35,161 nt of DNA from an uncultured SAR116 cluster alpha proteobacterium (GCA_902583415.1 CACHVW010000010.1:1-35161), one strand, 5' to 3'. Numbered from the stretch's first letter, positions 20,693 through 30,897 are shown. The notes: generated by a model not told the origin, from the sequence alone. A program made the numbers and translations.

Positions 20693-22285
20693 ATGTTTTC
20701 TTCAAAACTTTCTTACAATTACATGATGATAGCCCCTCATCACTTAGCGGCAAAAACTGGTTCTGATATATTAAAAGAAGGTGGTAATGCTATAGAGGCA
20801 ATGATTGCTTCTGCAGCAATGATATCTGTTGTATATCCACATATGAATTCAATGGGTGGCGACAATTTTTGGTTAATTTCTGACGAAAACAAAAATGTTT
20901 ATGCTATCGATTCTTGTGGTCCAGCAGGTAATAATGCAAATATAGAATTTTATAAAAATTATGGCTTTAGCTCTATTCCTTCCCGTGGCCCGTTATCAGC
21001 CTTAACAGTACCAGGTGCCGTTGCAGGCTGGAAACTTGCATATGATTTTAGTGTTAAAAATTTAGGTGGAAAAATTCCCATTAGCAGACTTTTGTATGAT
21101 GCAGAACAAACAGCAAAAGAGGGTATTGCAGTAACTAATACTTTAAGAAATAATTTAAAATCAAAATTAAACCAGCTTAAAAATGTTCCTGGGTTTAAAG
21201 ATGTTTATTTAAAAAACGGTAAAATTCCAAATGTTGGGGATAGATTGTTTTGTCCAAAATTATCTAATACTTTTTCATCACTTATAAAAAATGGGTTAGA
21301 CGACTTTTACTCAGGGGAAGTCTTAAGTAATATTATTTCTGATTTAGAGCTTTTGGGATCTCCATTAAATTCGGATGATTTTAAAAATTATAAAGCAACT
21401 TTTGTTGATCCTTTAGAATTAAAGATTAAAGATGCAAAACTATTTAATTTACCACCTCCCACTCAAGGATTAGCATCTATATTAATTTTAGGTGTACTTG
21501 ATGAATTATCAATTGATTGTAAAAAAGATGTTGAATTAATACATCTTATTGTAGAAATTACCAAAGTAGTTTTTAGGATAAGAGATAAACATATTTCAGA
21601 TCCAAGATATATGAGTGTGAATGTAAATGACTTTATTAAAAAAGATTTTATTAAAAAATTAGCTAAGCAAATTAATTTTGAAAGAGCTGCTCCTTGGCCT
21701 TCCTCCTCTTCAGGTGGGGATACAGTTTGGTTAGGTGCCACAGATTCATATGGAAATACTGTAAGTTTTATACAGAGTATTTACTGGGAGTTTGGTTCAG
21801 GTTTAATTCTGCCAAATACAGGAATAACAATGCAAAATAGAGGTGTTAGTTTTTCTCTTGACCCAAAAAATCATAATCATTTATTACCTGGTAGAAAACC
21901 ATTTCATACAATTCAACCAGCTTTAGCTCATTTCGATGATGGAAGAGTAATGTCATATGGCACCATGGGTGGAGAAGGACAGCCACAGACACAAGCTACC
22001 ATTTTTTATAGGTATAATGTTCAAAATTTAAATCTACAAAACGCTATCAACGAACCAAGATGGCTGCTTGGTAAAACATGGGGTGAGGAAACCACATCAT
22101 TAAAAATTGAAGAACGTTTTTCTTTTGATACTTTTGATGATTTAAAATCGATGGGTCATATCGTTGAAAAAGTAGGGGAATATGAAGAAATAATGGGGCA
22201 TGCAGGTGCTTTAGTGTGTTATCCTAATGGTTTGAAAGAAGGAGGTTATGATTTTAGAAGCGATGGATCAGCTATTGGGGGATAA
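20693..22285 (+). CDS. Gamma-glutamyltransferase family protein
   Basis: 530 aa; APHHLAAKTGSDILKEGGNAIEAMIASAAMISVVYPHMNSMGGDNFWLI, SRGPLSALTVPGAVAGW, GGDTVWLGATDSYGNTVSFIQSIYWEFGSG, GTMGGEGQPQTQ. Confidence 0.88.
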   Translation: MFSSKLSYNYMMIAPHHLAAKTGSDILKEGGNAIEAMIASAAMISVVYPHMNSMGGDNFWLISDENKNVYAIDSCGPAGNNANIEFYKNYGFSSIPSRGPLSALTVPGAVAGWKLAYDFSVKNLGGKIPISRLLYDAEQTAKEGIAVTNTLRNNLKSKLNQLKNVPGFKDVYLKNGKIPNVGDRLFCPKLSNTFSSLIKNGLDDFYSGEVLSNIISDLELLGSPLNSDDFKNYKATFVDPLELKIKDAKLFNLPPPTQGLASILILGVLDELSIDCKKDVELIHLIVEITKVVFRIRDKHISDPRYMSVNVNDFIKKDFIKKLAKQINFERAAPWPSSSSGGDTVWLGATDSYGNTVSFIQSIYWEFGSGLILPNTGITMQNRGVSFSLDPKNHNHLLPGRKPFHTIQPALAHFDDGRVMSYGTMGGEGQPQTQATIFYRYNVQNLNLQNAINEPRWLLGKTWGEETTSLKIEERFSFDTFDDLKSMGHIVEKVGEYEEIMGHAGALVCYPNGLKEGGYDFRSDGSAIGG

Positions 22286-23006
22286 AGTTAAAATTTTCCC
22301 ATTCATTATTTTTTAATATTTGTCCTGGCTTAAACCTGGATTTGTATGACATGCTAGATAGTTCTTCAATATAATAACCAAGGTACAAATACTCATATTT
22401 TTTATTTTTCCCAAATAACAAGCATTGTATGATCATATAATTTCCTAGACCAAATTTATTGAATTCTGGGTCATAAAAACTATAAACAGCAGATAAGTTT
22501 TTTTTATCAATATCTAAAAGAACTACACCTACTAAGTTTTTAGAATTATCTCTGAACTCTAAGAGTAAAGTTTTTATAGGTGATGTCTCTATCATTGACA
22601 AAAATTCATCTTCATCCATATCTGACATAGATCCACCTGCGTGTCTATTTAATTGATACTTTTTAAAAAGTTCGTAATGTTCCTTGGTTGATATATTCTT
22701 TACTAACTTATGACTGAAATTATCAAAGTTTTTAGAGACTCTTTTTAAACTTTTTGTAATTTTAAATTTTTGTATGTCTACTCTATAAGATTTACAGGCG
22801 CTACAATTGTCACAAATAGGTCTATACATCCAATTTTCAACTCTTCTAAAACCATTAATTGAGAGTTCTTCATAAATAATTTTGTTATTAGATATATCTG
22901 TAGCTATTCTTTTTTCAACTTTTCCAGGTAAATACGGACATGAGGAAGCTTTTGTAAGCATGAAAATAGGTTGTTTTAGAACACTTTTAGGTTTTATATC
23001 AATCAT
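22272..23006 (-). CDS. bpt: Aspartate/glutamate leucyltransferase (bacterial arginyl-tRNA-protein transferase family)
   Basis: CPYLPGKVEKRIATDI, GFRRVENWMYRPICDNCSACKSYRVDI, YQLNRHAGGSM, YLYLGYYIEELSSMSYKSRFKPGQIL. Confidence 0.88.
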   Translation of the reverse strand: MIDIKPKSVLKQPIFMLTKASSCPYLPGKVEKRIATDISNNKIIYEELSINGFRRVENWMYRPICDNCSACKSYRVDIQKFKITKSLKRVSKNFDNFSHKLVKNISTKEHYELFKKYQLNRHAGGSMSDMDEDEFLSMIETSPIKTLLLEFRDNSKNLVGVVLLDIDKKNLSAVYSFYDPEFNKFGLGNYMIIQCLLFGKNKKYEYLYLGYYIEELSSMSYKSRFKPGQILKNNEWENFNFIPQ

Positions 23007-23035
23007 ATTCTTAAATACGACAAGTTTACTAATTT

Positions 23036-24064
23036 TTAAAAAGTTTTATTAATTAAATTTTGAGCAACAAATGGAGCAAAATAGGTAATTATACTGTCAC
23101 AGCCAGCTCTTTTAAAACACATCATACTTTCAAGTATAATCTTTTCTTCATCAAACCAACCATTTTGAATTGCAGCTTTTATCATTGAATACTCTCCCGA
23201 CACTTGATAGGCAATAATAGGTAAATTAAACTCATTTTTTGCTTTACTAATAATATCTAAATAAGGCATTCCTGGTTTGATTATTATCATGTCTGCGCCT
23301 TCATTAATGTCAAGTCTAATTTCTCTTAATGCTTCAGCTGAGTTTGCTGGGTCCATTTGATAACTCTTTTTTGATTTTTTTGATAAATTGACAGCAGTGC
23401 CCACTGCATCTCTAAAAGGACCATAAAATGATGATGCATATTTAGCAGCATAAGACATGATTTGAACGTTGATAAGTCCATGTTCATCTAAAGTGTCTCT
23501 AATTGCTCCAACTCTTCCATCCATCATGTCACTTGGTGCTACAATATCACATCCAGCTTGTGCCTGCACAATAGCTTGTTTGCATAATATATCTAACGTT
23601 AAATCATTATCAATTTGATTATTATGTATTATACCGTCATGGCCATGATCTGTATAAGGATCTAGTGCAACATCAGTTATAACACCTAGATCTGGATTAA
23701 CTTTTTTTGAAATCTTAATAGCCTCACATATTAAATTATTATTATTTAGAGCTTCTTTACCATCAGGTGTTTTCAATTCATTTTCAATTTTTGGAAATAA
23801 TGCAATTGCAGGAATATTCAAAGAAGAAATATACTCAACTTCTTTATTAAGTTGATCTAATGAAAATCTATAAATTCCTGGCATAGATTTTATTTCTTCT
23901 TTAACTTTTGATCCATAAGTAATAAAAATTGGGTAAATCAAATCATTAACGGAAAAATTATTTTCACTTACAATTTTTCTGGAAAATTCTGACAAACGAT
24001 TTCTTCTCATTCTTACTCTTGGAAAGCTATTTATAGAGATTTGTTTATTAGAAAGTTGTTTCAT
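23036..24064 (-). CDS. hemB: Delta-aminolevulinic acid dehydratase (porphobilinogen synthase)
   Basis: FPRVRMRRNRLSEFSRKIV, DVALDPYTDHGHDGI, DIVAPSDMMDGRVGAIRDTLD, SSFYGPFRDAVGTA, DMIIIKPGMPYLDI. Confidence 0.95.
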   Translation of the reverse strand: MKQLSNKQISINSFPRVRMRRNRLSEFSRKIVSENNFSVNDLIYPIFITYGSKVKEEIKSMPGIYRFSLDQLNKEVEYISSLNIPAIALFPKIENELKTPDGKEALNNNNLICEAIKISKKVNPDLGVITDVALDPYTDHGHDGIIHNNQIDNDLTLDILCKQAIVQAQAGCDIVAPSDMMDGRVGAIRDTLDEHGLINVQIMSYAAKYASSFYGPFRDAVGTAVNLSKKSKKSYQMDPANSAEALREIRLDINEGADMIIIKPGMPYLDIISKAKNEFNLPIIAYQVSGEYSMIKAAIQNGWFDEEKIILESMMCFKRAGCDSIITYFAPFVAQNLINKTF

Positions 24065-24175
24065 GTTGATGTCCCATTAATAATTACATAAGTTATAATT
24101 TATACTGGTATAAACTATCAATCAAATTAGTTTTAATTTAATTTAAGATAAATGTCTTATTAGGAAATAAATATT

Positions 24176-25495
24176 ATGTTATTAACAAAATTTTTTCTTC
24201 CTGTTTTAAAGGAAAATCCAAAAGAAGCAGAAATTATATCACATATTTATATGCTTAGAGCTGGAATGATACAACAATCAGCATCTGGAATTTATTCGTG
24301 GTTACCTCTTGGTAAAATTGTATTAGAAAAAATCACAGAAATTTGTAGACAAGAAATGATAAAAGCTGGTGCTAATGAGATTTTAATGCCTACACTTCAA
24401 TCTGCTGAGATATGGAAAGAATCTGGAAGATACGAAGATTATGGTAAAGAGATGCTTCGCATTAAAGACAGAAATAACAGAAATTTATTATATGGGCCAA
24501 CCAATGAAGAGTTAGTAACGGAAATATTTAGAACTCATGTAAATAGTTATAAAGAATTACCATTAAATCTTTTTCATATTCAATGGAAATTTAGAGATGA
24601 GTTAAGGCCAAGATTTGGTGTTATGAGAGGAAGAGAATTTTTGATGAAAGATGCATATTCTTTTGATGTTGATTACAACTGTTCTATTAAATCTTACAAT
24701 ATTATGTTTATAGCTTATATGCAGTTATTTAAAAAAATGGGATTAAAAGCAATACCTATGAAAGCAGACACTGGTCCAATTGGAGGAGATTTAAGTCATG
24801 AATTTATTATTATCGCTGATACTGGTGAAAGTGAAGTTTACTTAGAAGAACAATTATTAAATTTTGAAGGCTCATTTACAAGCATTAACTATAATGATGA
24901 CCTTCAAGAAGAAGTAAATAAATTTACTTCTTTTTATGCTGCAACAGAAGAGAAGCATGATGAAAGTGATTTTGAAAACATTAAAAATACTATAATTAAA
25001 ACTAGAGGTATTGAAGTAGGTCATATTTTCCATTTTGGACAAAAATATTCTTTGCCAATGAGAGCTACTATATCAGATAGAGTAGGTGAGAATATTCCAG
25101 TTTTCATGGGCTCATATGGTGTAGGGCTCTCAAGATTAGTGGGTGCTGTAATTGAAGCAAATCATGATCAAAAAGGTATAATTTGGCCTAAAGAAATTAC
25201 TCCTTGGGATTATAACATAATTAATTTAAAATATGGTGATACTGATTGTGACAGAATTTGTTTAGATATGTACAATGAGATGAATCATAATGAGTTAAAA
25301 GTATTGTATGATGACACAGATGAGAGGGCTGGCGCAAAACTAGCTAGAGCAGATTTAATTGGTTTACCATATCAAATTATAATTGGGCCGAAGGGAATAA
25401 AAGATCAATTATATGATTTAAAGTGTAGAAAAAGTGGAGATATATCTAGATTATCGTTCAATGAGCTATTAAACTTTGTTCAAACTAATAAATAA
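24176..25495 (+). CDS. proS: Prolyl-tRNA synthetase (short, alphaproteobacterial type)
   Basis: MLRAGMIQQSASGIYSWLPLG, GPTNEELVTEIFR, QWKFRDELRPRFGVMRGREFLMKDAYSFD, GSYGVGLSRLVGA. 439 aa, lacking the long INS domain. Confidence 0.94.
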   Translation: MLLTKFFLPVLKENPKEAEIISHIYMLRAGMIQQSASGIYSWLPLGKIVLEKITEICRQEMIKAGANEILMPTLQSAEIWKESGRYEDYGKEMLRIKDRNNRNLLYGPTNEELVTEIFRTHVNSYKELPLNLFHIQWKFRDELRPRFGVMRGREFLMKDAYSFDVDYNCSIKSYNIMFIAYMQLFKKMGLKAIPMKADTGPIGGDLSHEFIIIADTGESEVYLEEQLLNFEGSFTSINYNDDLQEEVNKFTSFYAATEEKHDESDFENIKNTIIKTRGIEVGHIFHFGQKYSLPMRATISDRVGENIPVFMGSYGVGLSRLVGAVIEANHDQKGIIWPKEITPWDYNIINLKYGDTDCDRICLDMYNEMNHNELKVLYDDTDERAGAKLARADLIGLPYQIIIGPKGIKDQLYDLKCRKSGDISRLSFNELLNFVQTNK

Positions 25496-25500
25496 AGCAT

Positions 25501-26762
25501 ATGAGTAATTTTATTTTTAATGAAACTGAAAGAACCATAGCCATACGGTATATTAAATCTAGGCGAGTTGAGGGTTTTATTTCAGTTTCAGCCTGGTTTT
25601 CTCTTATTGGCATTGTTTTAGGTGTGGCTACTTTAATTGTTGTAATGTCAGTTATGAATGGTTTTCGAACTGAATTGGTAAACAGAATATTAGGAATTAA
25701 TGGTCATTTAATAGTTTACAAAAAAAACGGATTATCCATTGAAAATTATCATAAAACAGTTAATCAAATTTCAGATACACAAAACGTAATTGCTGTTACA
25801 CCATATTTGGAAGGACAAGCACTTGCTAAAAATAAGAATTCTGTGTCAGGAATAATTATTAGAGGTACTAAATGGTCAGATTTACCTGCTAAAAAATTAC
25901 TTTGGAAGTCACTTGATAACGCTACTGTTGAAAATTTTAAGATTAAACAAAATGTAATTTTAGGATACAGACTTGCACAAAGATTAAATTTAAACGTAGG
26001 AGATTATATATCCCTTATTTCTCCAAATGTTATGGAGACTGCGATTGGTGTATTGCCAATTAAACAAAACTTTATGGTAGGAGGGTTTTTTTGATATTGG
26101 TATGTATGAATATGATAATAACTTTGTTTTTTATACCGTGGGAAAAAGCTGAAAAATTTCTTTCAACAAAACAAATTGCTCATGGAATTGAAATTTTTTT
26201 TGAAAAATCCAAAAGCAACTCAGAATGTTCATTTAGATTTAAATACAAAATTAGATAAGAGTTTTACAATAATTGATTGGAAAAAAAGAAATTCATCTTT
26301 TATGAATGCTCTTGATGTTGAAAAAAATGTAATGTTTGTAATATTGACATTGATAATTCTTGTAGCAACATTCAATATAATATCTTCAATGATAATGTTG
26401 GTTCAAACAAAAAAATCTGATATTGCTCTTATGAGAACAATGGGTGCTTCAAAATATTTAATTATAAGAATTTTTATGTTAACGGGTTCCATTATTGGTA
26501 TCTTAGGTACAATTGTAGGAGCAATATTAGGCATAATTGTATCTATCAATATTGAAACCATCAGACATTTTATATCAACTCTTTTGAGAAAGAATTATTT
26601 TCTCCTCAGATTTATTTTTTATCTTCATTACCTTCAAATATAAATTTTAATGAAGTTTTTGTTGTAATGGGTTTATCTGTTTCCTTAACTCTACTAGCAA
26701 GTATATTTCCTGCTTGGAAAGCATCTAAAATATCTCCTGCAGAGGCATTGAGATATGAGTAA
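25501..26762 (+). pseudogene. lolC: Lipoprotein-releasing system permease LolC/LolE, split by four apparent single-base frameshifts (true pseudogene or sequence error)
   Basis: Fragments join as ...FMVGGFF|DIGMYEYDNNFVF|IPWEKAEKFLSTKQIAHGIEIF|LKNPKATQNVHLDL...NIETIRHFISTL|FEKELFSPQIYFLSSLPSNINFNEVFVVMGLSVSLTLLASIFPAWKASKISPAEALRYE*. Lies between proS and lolD as expected. Confidence 0.8.
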
Positions 26763-27450
26763 TTTATCAAATAATAAAGATTTATTAATTTTAAAGAATA
26801 TTTCTCATATTTATGATCAAGAATCACAAAAGATTAAAGTTTTAAATAATATAAATATTAAAGTTTTGAAAGGTGAAATGATTTCCTTAATTGGTCCTAG
26901 TGGAACTGGAAAATCAACTCTATTGAATATAGCAGGCTTGCTTGAAAAGCCATCATTTGGATCAATTAGTCTAAGTGGATATGATTGTACAAAATTAAGT
27001 GAAGACAATAAAACTATTTTACGAGGGACTGAAATTGGATTTATTTTTCAATCACATCGTCTTTTTCAAGAATTTTCTGCTTTTGAAAATGTAATGTTAC
27101 CACAATTAATTATGGGAAAATCTAAAATTGAAGCAGAAAAAAAATCTAAAGAATTATTATCTGCACTAGGTTTGAAAAACAGACTTGAATTTAGACCTGC
27201 AAAGCTATCAGGTGGAGAAGCACAAAGAGTTGCTATTGCTAGAGCATTGTCAAATTCGCCCAATTTAATATTAGCTGACGAACCTACAGGAAATTTAGAT
27301 GCTATTAGTGCCAAAAACGTATTTGAACTTTTATATAAATTAGTTAAGTCATTAAATATAAGTTGTATTTTTGCAACACATAATAGAGATTTAGCAGAGC
27401 TAATGGATAGAAAATTAGTTCTAAAAAATGGTTTTGTTTACGATGAATAA
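26755..27450 (+). CDS. lolD: Lipoprotein-releasing system ATP-binding protein LolD
   Basis: Walker A GPSGTGKSTLL, signature LSGGEAQRVAIARAL, Walker B LILADEPTGNLD; start overlaps the reconstructed lolC stop. Confidence 0.92.
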   Translation: MSNLSNNKDLLILKNISHIYDQESQKIKVLNNINIKVLKGEMISLIGPSGTGKSTLLNIAGLLEKPSFGSISLSGYDCTKLSEDNKTILRGTEIGFIFQSHRLFQEFSAFENVMLPQLIMGKSKIEAEKKSKELLSALGLKNRLEFRPAKLSGGEAQRVAIARALSNSPNLILADEPTGNLDAISAKNVFELLYKLVKSLNISCIFATHNRDLAELMDRKLVLKNGFVYDE

Positions 27451-27471
27451 TTTAAAAATTATATTTAAAAA

Positions 27472-30400
27472 ATGAAAAATTTATTTGTTCATTTAAGATT
27501 GCACTCCAATTTTTCTCTTGCAGAAGGAATGTTATCTTTTGAACATTTATCAAAGTTTTGTGTTGAAAACAATCAACCTGCAATTGCAATTACTGATACA
27601 AATAATCTTTTTGGAGCTTTAGAATTTTCTCTAAAAATGATTTCTTGTGGTATCCAACCTATAATTGGAATTCAAGTAAATATTAATAAAAGTGGAAAAG
27701 ATGATAAAGATATAGGAGAGGTTGTTTTATTAGCCAAAAATGAAATAGGTTATAAAAATTTATTAATTTTAACGAATTTTTTTTCGAGTAATGTAAATTA
27801 CGATAAATTTATAAGTGGAATTGAGTTAGAAAAGTATAAAGATGGTCTTTTATTATTAACTGGAGGTATCGAAAACGGTTTTTTGGCAAAACCAGCTTCT
27901 TTAAACAACGCAAAATTAGTAAAAGAGCGGTTAACATTTTTAAAAAATATTTTTAATGATAATTTATACGTTGAACTTCAAAGACATGGTATTAAAAGTC
28001 AGTTAATTGCTGAAAAAATTTTGATAGATCTTGCATGTGAATACGATCTTCCTTTAGTTGCTACAAATGATTGTTTTTTTCTAAATGAAAATAAATTTGA
28101 AGCACATCAAGTATTAACATGTATAGATAAGGGGCTAACAATTTCATCAGAAAAAAGAAGAATTCTTACTAAAGATCATTATCTAAAAGATCCTAAAAAA
28201 ATGATATCCTTATTTAAGGATATTCCAGAAGCAATTGAAAACACTATAATAATTGCAAAAAGATGTTCTTTCTTTGTAAAAACTAGAAACCCTATTCTAC
28301 CAAAATATCCTGGTTTAGAAAATATATCTGAAGCTGATTATCTTTCAAAAATATCTCTTAAAGGTTTAAAAGAAAAGCTTGATTTATCACCAACTCAGTT
28401 TTCTAATGAACAAAGAAAAAATTATAAAAATCGTCTAGATAAAGAACTCAAAATAATTAATGAGATGGGTTTTGCAGGTTATTTTTTAATTGTTTATGAT
28501 TTTATAAAATGGTCAAAAAAAAATAAGATCCCAGTAGGTCCTGGTCGTGGTTCTGGAGCAGGATCAATTGTTGCTTGGTCATTGAGCATTACAGATCTTG
28601 ATCCTATAAGGTGGGGTTTATTATTTGAACGTTTTTTGAATCCAGAACGTGTTTCAATGCCTGATTTTGATGTAGATTTTTGTCAAGATAGAAGGGAGGA
28701 GGTAATTAATTACGTTAGAAATAGATATGGAAAAGATAAAGTTGCTCAAATAATTACTTTTGGAAGTTTGCAGGCCAAAGCAGCTATTCGAGATGTTGGT
28801 AGAGTATTAGAAATGCCATATGGTCAAGTAGATAAAATTGCAAAATTAATACCTTTTAATCCATCTAAACCAATTACTATTCAAGAAGCTATTGATACCA
28901 ATGATGTCCTTAAGAGTGAATTGGTTGAAAATGATCAGGTACAAAATTTAATTAAAACTGCTATTAATATTGAAGGGTTAAATAGGCATGCTTCAACACA
29001 TGCAGCAGGTTTGGTTATTGGAGATAAACCATTACATGAATTACTTCCGTTATACAAGTTTAATGAAGATGAAATTCCAGCCACACAATTTAATATGAAA
29101 TTTGTTGAAAAAACAGGTCTTGTAAAATTTGATTTTCTTGGTTTAAAAACCTTAACTGTACTCTCTAAAGCTGAGGCTTTAATAAAACTTAAAGATAAAA
29201 ATTTTGATCTTAGCAAAATTCCATTAAATAATAAAAAAACATATGAAATGTTATCAACTGGCTCAACTACAGGCATTTTCCAGTTAGAATCTGCTGGTAT
29301 GAAGGACGTTTTAACTGGTTTAAAACCAGATCGATTTGAAGATATTATTGCTGTTGTTTCTTTATATAGACCAGGTCCAATGGAGAATATCCCAAGTTAT
29401 ATAAATAGAAAACATGGAAAAGAAAAAATAGTTTATATGCATTCTAGTTTAGAAACTATTTTAGCAGAAACATATGGAATTTTTATTTACCAAGAACAAG
29501 TTTTAAGAGCTGCACAAATATTAGCTGACTTCTCGCTAGGTAAAGCAGATATTTTAAGAAGAGCAATGGGTAAAAAAGACAAAGATGAGATGTCGGAACA
29601 AAAGAAATATTTTTTAGACGGCGCAAAAAAAAGAGGTATTAGTAAGGAAAAAGCAAGTGAAATATTTGATCAAATTTCTGCTTTTGCTGGTTATGGTTTT
29701 AATAAATCACATGCAGCTGCCTACGCTTTGATTGCCTACCAGACTGCCTGGATAAAAACAAATTATATATATGAGTTTTTTGTTTCAATGATGACAGTAG
29801 AAAATAACAATACTGAAAAATTATCTTTATTTGTAGAGGACGGAAAAAAATTAGGGTTAAAAATATTGCAACCATGTATAAACAAAAGTAGTTTTGAGTT
29901 TCTAATTGAAAATGTTTCGTCTAATGAATTTGGAATAAGATACTCATTATCCTCTATAAAAAATGTTGGAACTGATGCTGTTAAAAATATTGTGCAAATC
30001 AGAAAAAAAGATGGTGATTTTAAAAATATTGACGATTTTTTAAACAGGGTGCCCTACAGTCTAATAACAAAAAAATCAATGGAAAGCCTTATCAAATCTG
30101 GGGCTTTTGACAATGTTGAGTCAAATAGAAATAAATTGTACAGATCTATTGATTTGATGTTGAATTATTCTCACTCAATAGAAAAAGAAAAAAGTTCTTT
30201 CCAATCAAATCTATTCTACAACAATTACTCTAATAAGTTACCAATTAATCTTCAAGATGCTACAGAGTGGAGTTTTCAAGAGGCTATAAATAATGAATTT
30301 TCATCTCTAGGATTATATTTGTCAGCTCACCCATTAGATAGTTATTCAAATATTTTATCAAAAATCAATGTTACAAAAAGTATAGAAATTTTAAACGAAC

Positions 30401-30897
30401 CTTATAAATACATAAAAAAGAATGTAAAGTTATGTGGTCTAATTTTTAATATTCAAAAAAGACAATCTCCTCGAGGAAGATGGGTATCAATTCAGTTAAA
30501 TGATTTAAGTGGCTCGGTTGACATAAATATATTTTCAGATGTTTTGATTAAGTATGAAGATTATTTGATAGAAAAAAATCTTATCTTAATTGATGCTGAA
30601 ATTAAAAATGAAAATAATCAAATTAATAGAATTGTTGCAAAAAGGATATACTTGTTAAATGATTATATCTCAGACAACAAATATAATATTACTTTATTTA
30701 CAAATAGTAATAAACATTTAGACAAACTTGTACCCTTATTAGGAATTTTAGAAGTTGGTTCTTCTGATATTTTAATTTCTTGTTCAAATAAAGAACGGCA
30801 GGTTGAAATTAAAATTAGAGAAAATATAAAATTATCATCAAAATTCATTAATGATCTCTCAACAATAAGTGGAATTGATCATATTAGGTTTTCATAA
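27472..30897 (+). CDS. dnaE: DNA polymerase III alpha subunit
   Basis: 1141 aa; PHP N-terminus FVHLRLHSNFSLAEGML, VGPGRGSGAGSIVAWSLSITDLDPI, RVSMPDFDVDFCQDRR, YGFNKSHAAAYALIAYQTAWIKTNY, C-terminal OB-fold region. Confidence 0.96.
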   Translation: MKNLFVHLRLHSNFSLAEGMLSFEHLSKFCVENNQPAIAITDTNNLFGALEFSLKMISCGIQPIIGIQVNINKSGKDDKDIGEVVLLAKNEIGYKNLLILTNFFSSNVNYDKFISGIELEKYKDGLLLLTGGIENGFLAKPASLNNAKLVKERLTFLKNIFNDNLYVELQRHGIKSQLIAEKILIDLACEYDLPLVATNDCFFLNENKFEAHQVLTCIDKGLTISSEKRRILTKDHYLKDPKKMISLFKDIPEAIENTIIIAKRCSFFVKTRNPILPKYPGLENISEADYLSKISLKGLKEKLDLSPTQFSNEQRKNYKNRLDKELKIINEMGFAGYFLIVYDFIKWSKKNKIPVGPGRGSGAGSIVAWSLSITDLDPIRWGLLFERFLNPERVSMPDFDVDFCQDRREEVINYVRNRYGKDKVAQIITFGSLQAKAAIRDVGRVLEMPYGQVDKIAKLIPFNPSKPITIQEAIDTNDVLKSELVENDQVQNLIKTAINIEGLNRHASTHAAGLVIGDKPLHELLPLYKFNEDEIPATQFNMKFVEKTGLVKFDFLGLKTLTVLSKAEALIKLKDKNFDLSKIPLNNKKTYEMLSTGSTTGIFQLESAGMKDVLTGLKPDRFEDIIAVVSLYRPGPMENIPSYINRKHGKEKIVYMHSSLETILAETYGIFIYQEQVLRAAQILADFSLGKADILRRAMGKKDKDEMSEQKKYFLDGAKKRGISKEKASEIFDQISAFAGYGFNKSHAAAYALIAYQTAWIKTNYIYEFFVSMMTVENNNTEKLSLFVEDGKKLGLKILQPCINKSSFEFLIENVSSNEFGIRYSLSSIKNVGTDAVKNIVQIRKKDGDFKNIDDFLNRVPYSLITKKSMESLIKSGAFDNVESNRNKLYRSIDLMLNYSHSIEKEKSSFQSNLFYNNYSNKLPINLQDATEWSFQEAINNEFSSLGLYLSAHPLDSYSNILSKINVTKSIEILNEPYKYIKKNVKLCGLIFNIQKRQSPRGRWVSIQLNDLSGSVDINIFSDVLIKYEDYLIEKNLILIDAEIKNENNQINRIVAKRIYLLNDYISDNKYNITLFTNSNKHLDKLVPLLGILEVGSSDILISCSNKERQVEIKIRENIKLSSKFINDLSTISGIDHIRFS

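Noticed and set aside
21631-21665. Short direct repeat in GGT (FIKKDFIKK)
   Set aside because: Only two imperfect units within coding sequence; expected by chance in AT-rich DNA.
26176-26643. Independent 155-aa membrane protein gene
   Set aside because: It is the C-terminal fragment of the frameshifted lolC, not a separate gene; its end (LLRKNYFLLRFIFYLHYLQI) is out-of-frame sequence.
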